The notes beneath the pieces are model-generated. The model was not told where the DNA came from. It was given only the letters and a program-made list of their open reading frames with translations, and did not search any database. From NCBI RefSeq assembly GCF_024519455.1, contig NZ_JALJRY010000035.1:4920-68919 (forward strand): a stretch of 64,000 nt of DNA, read 5' to 3'. Shown here piece by piece: positions 18,384 to 27,501 of the stretch. The DNA comes from Streptomyces sp. STR69. Lineage in GTDB: Bacteria; Actinomycetota; Actinomycetes; Streptomycetales; Streptomycetaceae. The position numbers and the translations under genes are program-made. Each line of letters opens with the position of its first letter. The first letter of the stretch is position 1.

Positions 18384-18896
18384 TCAGGCGGCGGTACGCA
18401 GGAAACGCAGCGTGGTGGTCACGGTGGTCAGGCCGCGCAGCATGCCCATCTGGTTCCAGCCCAGGCCGAACTGGTCGCGGTCCACGGTGAATTCGGCGTC
18501 CAGGGTGAGTGCTTCGCCGGTGGCGTCCTTGAGGCGGGCCGTGAAGGTCTGCGGGCGGCTGATGCCGTGGACGGTCAGCTGGCCGACGACGTGCACGGTG
18601 TCGCCGGTCAGCTCCGCGCTGCGCACCGCGAAGGTGATCTCCGGGAACTTCTCGACGTCGAACAGGTCGGCGGAGCGCAGATGCTTGTCGCGCTTGGCGT
18701 TCTTGGTGTCCAGGGAGGCGGCGGCCAGGGTCAGCGTGCCGATCGCGGACCCGTCGGGCCGGACCTCGCCCTGACCGGTGACGGTGCCGAAGGTGCCCTT
18801 CACATTGACCAGGCCCCACATCGTCCTGTGGCTGATGCCCACGGTGGAGGCGGCCTGGTCGAGCTGCCACACCCCGGTTTCGACGGCGACGGTCAT
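18384..18896 (-). CDS. YceI-family protein
   Basis: A 170-residue protein forming the YceI lipocalin-like barrel: GVWQLDQAASTVGISHRTMWG at the start, VKGTFGTVTG, KRDKHLRSADLFDVEKFPEITF, then ARLKDATGEALTLDAEFTVDRDQFGLGWNQ. YceI proteins bind long-chain polyisoprenoid-type molecules. This one has no signal peptide, so it is cytoplasmic, as is usual for Streptomyces homologues next to MarR genes. The ATG at 18896 has GGAGAG just upstream. Divergence from a MarR gene with shared operator-like repeats suggests it is that regulator's target. Confidence 0.92.
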   Translation of the reverse strand: MTVAVETGVWQLDQAASTVGISHRTMWGLVNVKGTFGTVTGQGEVRPDGSAIGTLTLAAASLDTKNAKRDKHLRSADLFDVEKFPEITFAVRSAELTGDTVHVVGQLTVHGISRPQTFTARLKDATGEALTLDAEFTVDRDQFGLGWNQMGMLRGLTTVTTTLRFLRTAA

Positions 18897-18920
18897 GATC
18901 TCTCCACCTGGTTCCAGTAG

Positions 18921-18989
18921 TCCAAATTTGAATGAGCCACACGCTAGCCCATTATCCAAAACTGGACAACCACCTCCTCCAAAATTGGA
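18921..18989. promoter_or_regulatory. Three TCCAA-type repeats, likely MarR operators
   Basis: TCCAAATTTGAA (18921-18932), TCCAAAACTGGA (18955-18966) and TCCAAAATTGGA (18978-18989) lie in the divergent yceI/marR gap. The last is a perfect TCCAA-N2-TTGGA inverted repeat and the others are near copies. They could repress both genes. Confidence 0.65.
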
Positions 18990-19009
18990 CAACAGGTAGA
19001 CTCGGAGTC

Positions 19010-19498
19010 ATGGCCGACCCTGTTGAGCACCCTGCCGACCAGCCCGAATGTCCCTCCATGCAGGGCGGCGGGCTGCTCCCGCCCGAGCTGCGTGCCTGGA
19101 TGCTGCTGCTGGCGGCGACCGGCGCTGTGGAGCAGGAGCTGCGCTCGGTCGTGAAGGGCAACCTCGACGTCTCGCACGACGAGTTCCTGGTGCTGTGCCT
19201 GCTGGCCGAGCAGCCCGAGGGGCTGCGCATGACCCGGATCGCCGAGCTGCTCGGCCGCCCGAAGACCCGGCTGACGTATCAGATCGCCTGTCTCCAGCAC
19301 GCGGGCCTGGTCACCCGCAAGTCGGTCTGCGGGGACAAGCGCGGGGTCGAGGTCGCGCTCACGGAGAAGGCCCGACGCCTGCTGACGGAGGCGTCGGAGA
19401 CCCTCTCCGAGACGGTCAAGCAGGCCCTCACCCAGTTCGTCGGCCCGGCCCAACGCGAGGCGATGTGCGCCCTGTTGCCGGATCTGGCCGCCGACTGA
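19010..19498 (+). CDS. MarR-family transcriptional regulator
   Basis: A 162-residue winged-helix regulator. HDEFLVLCLLAEQPEGLRMTRIAELLGRPKTRLTYQIACLQHAGLV covers the recognition helix and the start of the wing, with GDKRGVEVALTEKARRLL as the wing/dimer region. The single Cys in KSVCGDKRG sits in the wing turn and could be redox-sensitive, as in some MarR sensors (inference). It is divergent from a YceI gene; three operator-like repeats lie between. The ATG at 19010 is chosen because the family usually starts shortly before such a segment; a possible ribosome site (CGGAG) precedes it closely. Confidence 0.88.
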   Translation: MADPVEHPADQPECPSMQGGGLLPPELRAWMLLLAATGAVEQELRSVVKGNLDVSHDEFLVLCLLAEQPEGLRMTRIAELLGRPKTRLTYQIACLQHAGLVTRKSVCGDKRGVEVALTEKARRLLTEASETLSETVKQALTQFVGPAQREAMCALLPDLAAD

Positions 19499-19504
19499 CA
19501 GGGT

Positions 19505-20524
19505 TCAGCTGGACTCCCGCACCACCAGCCGGCACGGCACCGTGTGCAGCCCGGGCGCCTGCTCCGCGTCGATCGCCTCCAGGAGCCGTAGGGCCGCGAT
19601 CCGGCCGATCTCGTCGAGGCTCATGTCGATCGTGGTGAGGGGCGGACGGCTGGCCAGGGACATCGTGTCCCAGTTGTCGTAGCCGACCACGGCGATGTCG
19701 GCGGGGACGCCCACCCCGCGTTCGCGCAGCGCGTCCGTGGCGCCGCGGGCGATCTGGTCGTTGCCGCAGAAGAAGGCGTCCGTGTCGGGTGCCGTGCGCA
19801 GCACCGCGTCGGCGGCACGGCGGCCCCAGGCCTCGCTCCACTCGCCGAAGTGGACTCGCCCGCCGGCGAGTTCGAGCCCGGCGCCCCGCAGGTGGTCGCT
19901 CGCGAACCGGGCCCGGTCCCGGGCGGCGGCGTGGTGGGCCGGGCCCGTGATGTGCGCGATCCGGGTGCGGCCGGTGGCCAGCAGATGTTCTACGGCGAGG
20001 CGCGCGCCACCCTCGTCGTCGGAGACCACGGAGGTGTCGTCCGGGTCGGTGGACGGGGACAGCGCGTAGACCACCGGGACCTCGTCGACGCCGGTGAGCG
20101 GGGGGCGCGGATCCGTGCGGCGGCCGGTGACGATGATGCCGTCGACCCGGCGGTCCATGAGGTTGCGCAGATGGTGCTGTTCGCGGATGGCGTCGCCCCG
20201 GGTGTCGCACAGCAGCACGGAGATCTTCCCGGCTCCGAGCGCGTCCTCGGCGCCCAGCAGCACCGGCGTACTGAACCGGCCGATGCCGTCCGTGGTCATC
20301 AGGCCGACCGTCCAGCTCCGGCCGGTGTGCAGACTCTGCGCGTTCTGGTTCGGCCGGAACCCGAGGGCCTCGACCGCGTCCAGCACCCGCTGCCGAGTCT
20401 CGGGCCGCATCCGCCCGCCGCCGTTCAGCGCCTTCGACGCGGTGCCCACGCTGACGCCCGCGAGCGCGGCGACATCGGCGAGTCTGGCCCGGCCCGCGGA
20501 GGACGAACGAGAAGCAGAGGTCAC
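19505..20524 (-). CDS. LacI-family repressor of the arabinoside locus
   Basis: A 339-residue LacI/GalR regulator. The N-terminal HTH reads ARLADVAALAGVSVGTASKALNG, followed by the hinge RPNQNAQSLHTGRS and a periplasmic-binding-like effector domain (GIIVTGRRTD, FFCGNDQIARGA, VVGYDNWDTMSLASRPPLTT). The GTG at 20524 has AAGGA upstream. It is divergent from the GH127/ABC/glycosidase operon and very likely represses it until an arabinose-type oligosaccharide or monosaccharide binds. A LacI-like operator lies in the shared promoter region. The effector is inferred from the neighbouring enzymes only. Confidence 0.9.
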   Translation of the reverse strand: MTSASRSSSAGRARLADVAALAGVSVGTASKALNGGGRMRPETRQRVLDAVEALGFRPNQNAQSLHTGRSWTVGLMTTDGIGRFSTPVLLGAEDALGAGKISVLLCDTRGDAIREQHHLRNLMDRRVDGIIVTGRRTDPRPPLTGVDEVPVVYALSPSTDPDDTSVVSDDEGGARLAVEHLLATGRTRIAHITGPAHHAAARDRARFASDHLRGAGLELAGGRVHFGEWSEAWGRRAADAVLRTAPDTDAFFCGNDQIARGATDALRERGVGVPADIAVVGYDNWDTMSLASRPPLTTIDMSLDEIGRIAALRLLEAIDAEQAPGLHTVPCRLVVRESS

Positions 20525-20626
20525 GGGCAATCCTTTTCCTTCACGTCGGCGATACGTCGGCGCTGACGGCCTCATCGGCGACAGTAGCAGCCCCTGGGTG
20601 CGCTGAAAAAACCTTTGTCTGGCTAC

Positions 20627-20677
20627 TTGACCCCGCTCTGCCCCCTCCCCTCTACTCTCCTCCAGGAAAACGATTGC
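20627..20677 (+). promoter_or_regulatory. Candidate promoter and LacI-type operator for the GH127 operon
   Basis: TTGACC at 20627 and TCTACT at 20651 are plausible -35 and -10 elements with 18-nt spacing. Immediately downstream, GAAAACGATTGC (20666-20677) has the central CG and flanking A/T pattern of LacI-family operators, placed where a bound repressor would block initiation. Confidence 0.5.
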
Positions 20678-20710
20678 TCAAACGAGTTCCTGAGAAGAAT
20701 CCGGAGAGCC

Positions 20711-22633
20711 ATGCCCCGCATCGCTACCGCCCCCTCCCCCAGCGGCCCGGTCCGGCTCGGCCCGGCCGCCCGCGCGGCACTTCGGCCCGCCACCGCCGAG
20801 GTCGACGCGGGCTTCTGGCACACCCGCCGCGAGATCAACGCCCGGGTGTCCCTCCCCCAGGGTCCCGGCCTGCTGGAATCCGCGGGCAATCTGCACAACC
20901 TGCGCCTGGCGGCCGGCACCGCCGAGGGCGAGTACCGGGGCGCGTACCCGTTCGTCGACACCGACGTCTACAAGTGGCTGGAGGCGGCCTCCTGGCAACT
21001 CGCCCAACAGCCCGACGGCGAACTGGAGTCGGAGGTCGACCGGATCATCGCCCTGGTCGCCGACGCGCAGCGGCCCGACGGCTACCTCAACACCTGGTTC
21101 CAGACGCGGGAGGGCGGCGCGCGCTACCAAGACCTGCGCTGGGGACACGAGTTGTACTGCGCGGGTCATCTGATCCAGGCGGCTGTGGCCCATCACCGGG
21201 CCTCCGGCCGACCCGAACTCCTCGATGTGGCCCGCGGGTTCGCCAATCACCTCGGCCAGGTCTTCGGCCCGCCCGGCAGCGGCAGGCCGATCGACGGCAT
21301 CGACGGGCACCCCGAGGTGGAGACCGCCCTGGTCGAGCTGTACCGGGAGACCGGTGAACGCCAACACCTCGACCTGGCGGGCTACTTCGTCGACCGGCAC
21401 GGCCACGGCCTCCTCGGCGGCGAGGCCTACTGCCAGGACCGGGTCCCGGTGCGCGAGGCGACGAACGTGGAGGGCCACGCCGTACGGCAGTTGTACCTGC
21501 TGGCCGCGGTCGCCGACCTCGCCACCGAGACGGACGATCCCGAACTGCGCTCCGCCGCCGAGCGGTTGTGGCACGCGATGACCACGACGAAGACCCACCT
21601 CACCGGCGGCCTCGGCGCGCACCACGACCAGGAGGACTTCGGCGACCCGTACGAACTGCCCAACGAGCGCGCGTACTGCGAGACCTGCGCGGCCATCGCG
21701 TCGGTCCAGTGGAGTTGGCGGATGGCCCTGCTCACCGGCGAGGCCCGCTACTCCGACCTGATCGAACGCACCCTGTACAACGGCTTCCTGGCCGGAGTCT
21801 CGCTCGACGGCGAGAGCTGGCTGTACGTCAACCCGCTCCAGGTCCGCGACGGCCACACCGACCCCGGCGGCGACCAGTCTGCGCGCCGCACCCGCTGGTT
21901 CCGCTGCGCCTGCTGCCCGCCGAACGTGATGCGGCTGCTGGCCTCCCTGGAGCACTACCTGTCGTCCGGCGACGAACAGGGCCTGCAGATCCACCAGTTC
22001 GTCACCGGCCGCTACTCCTACGGCGCGATGTCCGTGCGCGCCGAGACCGACTACCCCTGGCACGGCACGATCGCCCTCACTGTCGAGGACACCCCCGATC
22101 GGCCGTGGGCCCTGTCCCTGCGCATCCCGCAGTGGTGCCGCGAATTCCGGGTGCGCGTCGGGGAGTTGTCCTACGACCAGACGGACGCGCCCGTCTCCGG
22201 CGGCTGGCTGCGGCTCGAACGGGCCTGGGCACCAGGCGACCTGGTCGTCCTGGAACTGGGGCTCGAACCCCGCCTGACCGGCGCCGACCCGCGGGTGGAT
22301 GCCGTGCGCGGCTGCGCCGCGATCGAGCGCGGACCCCTCGTGTACTGCCTGGAACAGGTGGACCACCCCGGCGGCGGACTGGACGACATCGTCCTGGACC
22401 CCACACGCCCGCTCGCCGTGAAGCACCGCCCCGACCTGCTCGACGGTGTCACCACCGTCGTCGCAGCCGGGTACCGCAGGCGCCTTGCGGACGACGGGAG
22501 TTGGTGGCCCTACCGGGCCGCCGGACCCGACGCCGCACCGGCCGGCGACTTGGTCGAGCTCACCGCGATCCCCTACTACGCGTGGGCCAATCGGCAGGAC
22601 GGCAGCATGCGCGTCTGGCTGCCGACCTCCTGA
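20711..22633 (+). CDS. GH127-family beta-L-arabinofuranosidase-like glycosidase
   Basis: A 640-residue cytoplasmic protein of the DUF1680/GH127 family, which releases L-arabinofuranose from beta-linked arabino-oligosaccharides such as those of plant hydroxyproline-rich glycoproteins. The unusual zinc-cysteine active site is present: E324 and C326 (YCETC) and C401-C402 (CACCPPN) line up with the Glu, Cys and Cys-Cys of the characterised enzyme HypBA1. No signal peptide, so it acts on imported sugars. The ATG at 20711 follows GGAGAG. It is the first gene of a rightward operon with a sugar importer and a secreted glycosidase, opposite a LacI repressor. Other GH127 enzymes have other substrates, so specificity is not certain. 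Confidence 0.88.
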   Translation: MPRIATAPSPSGPVRLGPAARAALRPATAEVDAGFWHTRREINARVSLPQGPGLLESAGNLHNLRLAAGTAEGEYRGAYPFVDTDVYKWLEAASWQLAQQPDGELESEVDRIIALVADAQRPDGYLNTWFQTREGGARYQDLRWGHELYCAGHLIQAAVAHHRASGRPELLDVARGFANHLGQVFGPPGSGRPIDGIDGHPEVETALVELYRETGERQHLDLAGYFVDRHGHGLLGGEAYCQDRVPVREATNVEGHAVRQLYLLAAVADLATETDDPELRSAAERLWHAMTTTKTHLTGGLGAHHDQEDFGDPYELPNERAYCETCAAIASVQWSWRMALLTGEARYSDLIERTLYNGFLAGVSLDGESWLYVNPLQVRDGHTDPGGDQSARRTRWFRCACCPPNVMRLLASLEHYLSSGDEQGLQIHQFVTGRYSYGAMSVRAETDYPWHGTIALTVEDTPDRPWALSLRIPQWCREFRVRVGELSYDQTDAPVSGGWLRLERAWAPGDLVVLELGLEPRLTGADPRVDAVRGCAAIERGPLVYCLEQVDHPGGGLDDIVLDPTRPLAVKHRPDLLDGVTTVVAAGYRRRLADDGSWWPYRAAGPDAAPAGDLVELTAIPYYAWANRQDGSMRVWLPTS

Positions 22634-22681
22634 ACTCCCCTGTCCTTCAGCCCGGTTCACCCTGACAACGAGGTCACTCCC

Positions 22682-23941
22682 GTGCGAAACACCCGCCGAA
22701 TCCGCGACACCCGCAGGACCCTCCTCATCGCGCTCGCCACGACCGGTGCGCTCGTCTCCGTCGCCGCGTGCGGCTCCGGCTCCGGCTCCTCCTCGTCCTC
22801 CGGCAACTCCAAGACCTACACCTTCTGGGACCCCTACCCGCAGTTCGACGCATCCTCCGACTGGGGCAAGCGGGTCGCGCAGTGCGGCACGCAGGCCGGG
22901 GTGAAGATCAAACGGACCGCGTACGACACGTCCGACCTGGGCAACAAGGCGCTGCTGGCCGCCCAGCAGGGCAACGCGCCGGACGTGATGCTGGTGGACA
23001 ACCCCGTCGTGTCCACGCTGGTGGAGGCGGGCATCCTCAACAAGACGAGCGACCTCGGGCTCGACACGTCGGCGATCCAGAAGAACATCATCGGCGCGGG
23101 CACGCTGGACGGCTCGGCGTACGGGATACCCGTGGGTGCCAACACCCTTGCCCTCTACTACAACAAGAAGGTCCTGACCGCCGCGCACGTCGACCCGGCC
23201 TCCGTGAAGGACTGGGCCTCGCTGACGGCGGCGCTGAAGAAGGTCAAGGCCGCGGGCAAGAAGGGAATCACGTTCTCCGCGATCAACACGGAGGAGGGCA
23301 GCTTCCAGTTCCTGCCCTGGTTCTGGGGTGCGGGTGGCGACCTGACCAAGCTCAACTCGCCAGAGGGTGCTGCCGCGTTGACGCTGTGGAAGGACTGGGT
23401 CGACGCGGGGTACGCACCAAAGGACGTTCTCAACAACACCCAGACCACCAGCTGGCAGGAGTTCGCCACCGGGGACTACGCGTTCAGCGAGAACGGCACG
23501 TGGCAGCTCGGCAACGCGGACAAGGCCGGGTTCGGGTACGGGATCATCAACATCCCCGCGCAGAACGGGGGTTCGGCCCCCGTGCCGACCGGCGGCGAGT
23601 TCGTCACCGTGCCGGTGCAGAAGGACACCGGGCGGTACGACGTCAGCAAGAAGATCGTGACGTGTCTGACCAGCGCGGACAGTCTGCTGGCGACCGACAC
23701 GACGTTGACGTATGTGGCGCCGACTGCTGCGGTGCAGGCCGAACAGGTGGCTAAGAACCCGGAGTTGAAGCCTTGGGTCACTGCGGTGGCGGCAGCTCGG
23801 GGGCGGACCAGCGGCGGGCTCGGCACCAAGTACCCGACCATCTCGCAGCCCTTGTGGACGGCTGTGCAGTCGGCGCTGTCCGGAGGGAAGAGTCCGCAGG
23901 GGGCCTTGGATGTGGCTCAGTCCGCTGCGGGCAAGGGGTGA
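22682..23941 (+). CDS. ABC transporter sugar-binding lipoprotein
   Basis: A 419-residue family-1 extracellular solute-binding protein. The N-terminus is a lipoprotein signal with lipobox LVSVAAC (C30), followed by a Gly/Ser linker and the bilobal sugar-binding domain (QQGNAPDVMLVDNPVVSTLVEAG, YGIPVGANTLALYYNKKVL, GDYAFSENGTWQLGN). It should capture an arabinose-containing oligosaccharide outside the membrane and pass it to the two downstream permeases. The start is GTG 22682, 48 bp after the GH127 gene in the same operon. Confidence 0.93.
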   Translation: MRNTRRIRDTRRTLLIALATTGALVSVAACGSGSGSSSSSGNSKTYTFWDPYPQFDASSDWGKRVAQCGTQAGVKIKRTAYDTSDLGNKALLAAQQGNAPDVMLVDNPVVSTLVEAGILNKTSDLGLDTSAIQKNIIGAGTLDGSAYGIPVGANTLALYYNKKVLTAAHVDPASVKDWASLTAALKKVKAAGKKGITFSAINTEEGSFQFLPWFWGAGGDLTKLNSPEGAAALTLWKDWVDAGYAPKDVLNNTQTTSWQEFATGDYAFSENGTWQLGNADKAGFGYGIINIPAQNGGSAPVPTGGEFVTVPVQKDTGRYDVSKKIVTCLTSADSLLATDTTLTYVAPTAAVQAEQVAKNPELKPWVTAVAAARGRTSGGLGTKYPTISQPLWTAVQSALSGGKSPQGALDVAQSAAGKG

Positions 23942-23958
23942 CGGGTGGTTCTGAACCT

Positions 23959-24000
23959 GCGGGCCGGTGGGGGCTGGTCACGCAGTTCCCCGCGCCCCTG
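23959..24000. repeat. Dispersed Streptomyces intergenic repeat, copy 1
   Basis: A 42-bp element with the core GCAGTTCCCCGCGCCCC inside the 87-bp gap between binding-protein and permease genes. It matches 33126-33167 at about 37 of 42 positions. This core is a repeat I know to be widespread in Streptomyces genomes; its function is unknown. Confidence 0.75.
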
Positions 24001-24028
24001 TCGGGGCGCCCCACACCTGGGAGTTCGC

Positions 24029-24916
24029 ATGTCCCCCACTCTTCATAGGCGGCTGACCTCGCTCGCCTTCGTCGCGCCCCTCCTCGCCTACCTCGCCGCC
24101 TTCTACGCCTACCCCCTCTATCGCAATCTCGATCTGAGCCTGCGTGACTACACTGTTCGGTCGTTCGTGCAGGGGGATGCGCCGTACTCCGGGTGGGACA
24201 ACTTCTCCACCGTCCTGCATGATCCGACGTTCGGGCCGGCGATGCGGAACACGATGGTGTTCACGTTCGTGTCGATCGTCTTCCAGTACGCGGCCGGGCT
24301 GGCGCTCGCCGTGTTCTTCAACCGGCACTTCCGACTGGCCTCCACGCTCAGGGCGTTGTTCCTGATCCCGTGGCTGTTGCCGTTGATCGTGTCGGCGTCG
24401 ACCTGGTCATGGATGTTCAACAGCGAGTCGGGGGTGGTGAATTACGGCCTGCACCTGGTCGGCGTGGACCCGGTCGGCTGGCTCACCTCGCCGGACTGGG
24501 CGTTGACGTCGGTGATCGTCGCGAACATCTGGATCGGCATCCCGTTCAACCTGGTGATCCTCTACAGCGGGCTCCAGAACATTCCGGCGGAGTTGTACGA
24601 GGCGGCCTCCCTGGACGGGGCGGGTGCCTGGCAGCAGTTCCGGCGGATCACCTTCCCGCTGCTCCGCCCGGTGTCCGCGATCACCCTGCTCCTCGGACTG
24701 GTCTACACCCTCAAGGTGTTCGACCTGATCTGGATCATGACGAAGGGCGGTCCCGGCGACTCCTCGTCGACGCTGGCGACGTGGTCGTACCAGCTCGGAT
24801 TCGGCACGCTGCTGCCCAAGTTCGGGCCCGGCGCCGCCGTCGGCAACATCCTCATCCTGATCGCGCTCGTCTTCGGGCTGCTGTACATCCGCGTCCAGAG
24901 GAGGCAGGAGTCGTGA
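24029..24916 (+). CDS. Sugar ABC transporter permease (MalF type)
   Basis: A 295-residue inner-membrane permease with six predicted helices and the coupling EAA loop (EAASLDGAGAWQQFRRI) that contacts the ATPase. The N-terminal RRLTSLAFVAPLLAYLAAF starts helix 1. The ATG at 24029 follows GGGAG and matches the usual MalF-type start; the 87 bp before it carry a dispersed repeat, not protein sequence. It forms the channel with the next gene, and its stop overlaps that start (GTGA). No ATPase gene is nearby; in Streptomyces the shared MsiK ATPase usually serves such importers (family knowledge). Confidence 0.92.
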   Translation: MSPTLHRRLTSLAFVAPLLAYLAAFYAYPLYRNLDLSLRDYTVRSFVQGDAPYSGWDNFSTVLHDPTFGPAMRNTMVFTFVSIVFQYAAGLALAVFFNRHFRLASTLRALFLIPWLLPLIVSASTWSWMFNSESGVVNYGLHLVGVDPVGWLTSPDWALTSVIVANIWIGIPFNLVILYSGLQNIPAELYEAASLDGAGAWQQFRRITFPLLRPVSAITLLLGLVYTLKVFDLIWIMTKGGPGDSSSTLATWSYQLGFGTLLPKFGPGAAVGNILILIALVFGLLYIRVQRRQES

Positions 24917-25722
24917 AATCGCGCGGCTACACCGTGATCGGCCTCGTCCTCACCGCGCTGATGCTGTTCCCGGTGTACTGGATGCTGAACGTGTCCCTCA
25001 CCCCGCAGCAGGACATGCGCAGGTCCCCGCCCGACCTGTTCCCACTGCACCCCACGTTCGAGGGCTACCGGGCGGTGCTCGACGACCAACTCCCCTACCT
25101 GGGCACCAGTCTGCTGATCGGGATCGGCACGGTCGCCCTGACTCTCCTGATCGCCGCCCCGGCCGGCTACTCGCTGGCGAAACTGCGGCCACGCACCGGC
25201 GGCGCCCTGAGCCTGGCCCTGCTGATCGCCCAGATGATCCCGGGCATCGTCATGGCGATGGGCTTCTACGGCATCTTCCTGGACCTCGGCCTGCTCAACT
25301 CCTGGTGGGGACTGATCATCGCGGACTCCACCATCGCCGTGCCCTTCGGCGTCATGATCTTCACCGCGTTCATGTCGGGCATCCCCGGCGAGCTGATCTC
25401 GGCCGCCCTGATCGACGGCGCCGGGACCTGGCGCACGTTCCGGTCGGTCGTCCTGCCCCTGAGCCGCAACGCGATCGTCACGGTCTCGCTGTTCGGCTTC
25501 CTGTGGGCCTGGTCCGACTTCGTCTTCGCCAACACCCTCGACGGCGGCGGAAGTTGGCGGCCGATCACGCTCGGCATCTACAAGTACATCGGTAACAACA
25601 ACCAGGAGTGGAACTCGATCATGGCCACCGCCGTCGTCGCGTCGATCCCGGCGGCCGTCCTCCTGGTCCTCGCCCAGCGCTACGTGGCCGCGGGCGTGAC
25701 CGCGGGCGCGGTGAAGGACTGA
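24913..25722 (+). CDS. Sugar ABC transporter permease (MalG type)
   Basis: A 269-residue permease with six predicted helices. The start GYTVIGLVLTALMLFPVYWMLNVSLTP is characteristic of MalG/carbohydrate permeases. The EAA loop is ALIDGAGTWRTFRSVVLP. The GTG at 24913 overlaps the previous stop. It pairs with the MalF-type permease to import the sugar delivered by the lipoprotein. It is followed 32 bp later by the secreted glycosidase, in the same direction. Confidence 0.92.
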   Translation: MKSRGYTVIGLVLTALMLFPVYWMLNVSLTPQQDMRRSPPDLFPLHPTFEGYRAVLDDQLPYLGTSLLIGIGTVALTLLIAAPAGYSLAKLRPRTGGALSLALLIAQMIPGIVMAMGFYGIFLDLGLLNSWWGLIIADSTIAVPFGVMIFTAFMSGIPGELISAALIDGAGTWRTFRSVVLPLSRNAIVTVSLFGFLWAWSDFVFANTLDGGGSWRPITLGIYKYIGNNNQEWNSIMATAVVASIPAAVLLVLAQRYVAAGVTAGAVKD

Positions 25723-25754
25723 CAACCCGTTAACTCCTTGAGGAGACCCCAGCC

Positions 25755-27491
25755 ATGAGCCGCACATCCCTCAGAGCCACCCTAGGAGCCGCGACCCTCA
25801 CGGCCGTCGCCGCGCTCAGTACCGCCGCCCCAGCCCAGGCCGCCCCCACCTCCGCGACCACCCTGGTCGTCAACGCGGCCTCGACCCTGCGCTCGGTCAC
25901 CCATGTGGCGACCGGCAGCCTCTACGGCCTGGCCGACGCGAGCACCCCCGCCGACAGCCTGGTCACCCCGCTCAAGCCCAACACCTTCGTGCAGATGGCG
26001 CCGGGCGGCTCCCAACTGCCCAACGGTGAGCCGAAGCCCGCCGGTGACGCGCTCGTCGTGGCGTCCAAGGCGGCGCGGGCGGGCGCCAAGGTGGTGGTCC
26101 GGATGCCCGACTGGTATCCGAACTTCCCGTATCAATGGGTGAGTTGGAGCAACTGGCTGTCCGCCGTGGACCAGCAGGTCGCGTCCGTGAAGTCCTCCGG
26201 CGCCACCAACGTCAGCGCGTACGAGCTGTGGAACGAGCCCGACTGGACCTGGGACACCTCGGCGGCCGGCGCTTTCGACGCGGGGTGGGCGACGACATAC
26301 AAGGAGGTCCGCGCCAAGGACACCAGCACGCCGATCCAGGGCCCGAGTTACTCGGCGTGGAACCAGAGCTGGATGAGCACCTTCCTCACCGACGCCAAGG
26401 CGAGCGGCACCGTCCCCGACATCGTCAGCTGGCACGAGTTGCAGGGCTCGCAGAACATCGCCGCGCACGTGGCCGCGTACCGCGCGCTCGAAACGAGCCT
26501 GGGCATCAGCCCGCGCCCGATCTCGATCGAGGAGTACGGCACGACGAGCGAGGTCGGTGTCCCCGGCCAACTGGTCGGCTATGTCGCCAAGTTCGAGCGG
26601 ACCGGCGTCCACGACGCCGAACTCGCCTTCTGGAACCACTACGGCACCCTCGGCGACACCCTGACCGACACGGGCGGCTCGCCCAACGGGTCGTACTGGC
26701 TCTACAAGTGGTACGGCGACATGTCGGGCAACATGCTCACCACCACTCCCCCGGCCCAGACGGGCATCGACGGCGCCGCCGCGCTGACCGGCGACGGGAA
26801 GCAGATCAGCGTCATCTTCGGGGGTGGAGTGGGGTCAACGGCCGTACAGGTGAACGGGCTCGGGTCGTTGTCCGCCTTCGGCAGCACCGTGCACGTCAAG
26901 CTGGAGTACACGCCGTCGAAGGGGCGGACCACGGCCGTGTCGGGGCCGATCACCGTCTCGAACGCCGACTACACCGTGTCGAACGGCTCGATCACCGTGC
27001 CGGTCGCGATGAACGCGTCCGACGGCTACCACCTGGTCGTCACGCCCAGCGGGACCTCGACCTCGCTGGCGGGGACGTACCAGATCAAGAACAAGAACAG
27101 CGGGCTGGCCCTGGACACACTGGGGGCCGCAACGGCCCAGGGCACGGCGGTCGTTCAGGCGACGTCGAGCACCGGTACCAGCCAGTCCTGGACGCTGACG
27201 GCCGCCGGCTCCGGCCTCTACAAGATCACCAACAAGGCGAGCGGACTGCTGCTCGGCATCACCAACGCGAGCACCGCGGACGGCGGCACCGCCCTCATCT
27301 GGGGCGACAACGGCACCGCCGACCACCTCTGGCAGCTGATCCCGGCCGGGGACGGCACGTACAAGATCGCCAACTACAACAGCGGTCTGCTGCTCGGCGT
27401 GACCAACATGAGCACCACCTCCGGTGCGCAGGTCCTGCAGTGGGACGACAACGGGACGGCCGACCACCTGTGGAGCCTGACCGCCCGGTAG
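25755..27491 (+). CDS. Secreted clan-A glycoside hydrolase with C-terminal ricin-type domain
   Basis: A 578-residue exported protein. The signal peptide is about residues 1-29 (ends AQA). The catalytic TIM barrel has a clan-A acid/base motif ELWNEPDW (E161) and a likely nucleophile in ISIEEYG (E259 or E260), closest to GH39-like enzymes by eye. After a small beta domain (~340-430), residues ~437-577 form a RicinB_lectin_2/CBM13-like trefoil with three repeats (YQIKNKNSGL, YKITNKASGL, YKIANYNSGL). It probably trims plant arabinogalactan or extensin-type glycans outside the cell, feeding the importer and GH127 enzyme of the same operon. Exact linkage specificity cannot be told. Confidence 0.82.
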   Translation: MSRTSLRATLGAATLTAVAALSTAAPAQAAPTSATTLVVNAASTLRSVTHVATGSLYGLADASTPADSLVTPLKPNTFVQMAPGGSQLPNGEPKPAGDALVVASKAARAGAKVVVRMPDWYPNFPYQWVSWSNWLSAVDQQVASVKSSGATNVSAYELWNEPDWTWDTSAAGAFDAGWATTYKEVRAKDTSTPIQGPSYSAWNQSWMSTFLTDAKASGTVPDIVSWHELQGSQNIAAHVAAYRALETSLGISPRPISIEEYGTTSEVGVPGQLVGYVAKFERTGVHDAELAFWNHYGTLGDTLTDTGGSPNGSYWLYKWYGDMSGNMLTTTPPAQTGIDGAAALTGDGKQISVIFGGGVGSTAVQVNGLGSLSAFGSTVHVKLEYTPSKGRTTAVSGPITVSNADYTVSNGSITVPVAMNASDGYHLVVTPSGTSTSLAGTYQIKNKNSGLALDTLGAATAQGTAVVQATSSTGTSQSWTLTAAGSGLYKITNKASGLLLGITNASTADGGTALIWGDNGTADHLWQLIPAGDGTYKIANYNSGLLLGVTNMSTTSGAQVLQWDDNGTADHLWSLTAR

Positions 27492-27501
27492 GGAATCCCG
27501 G

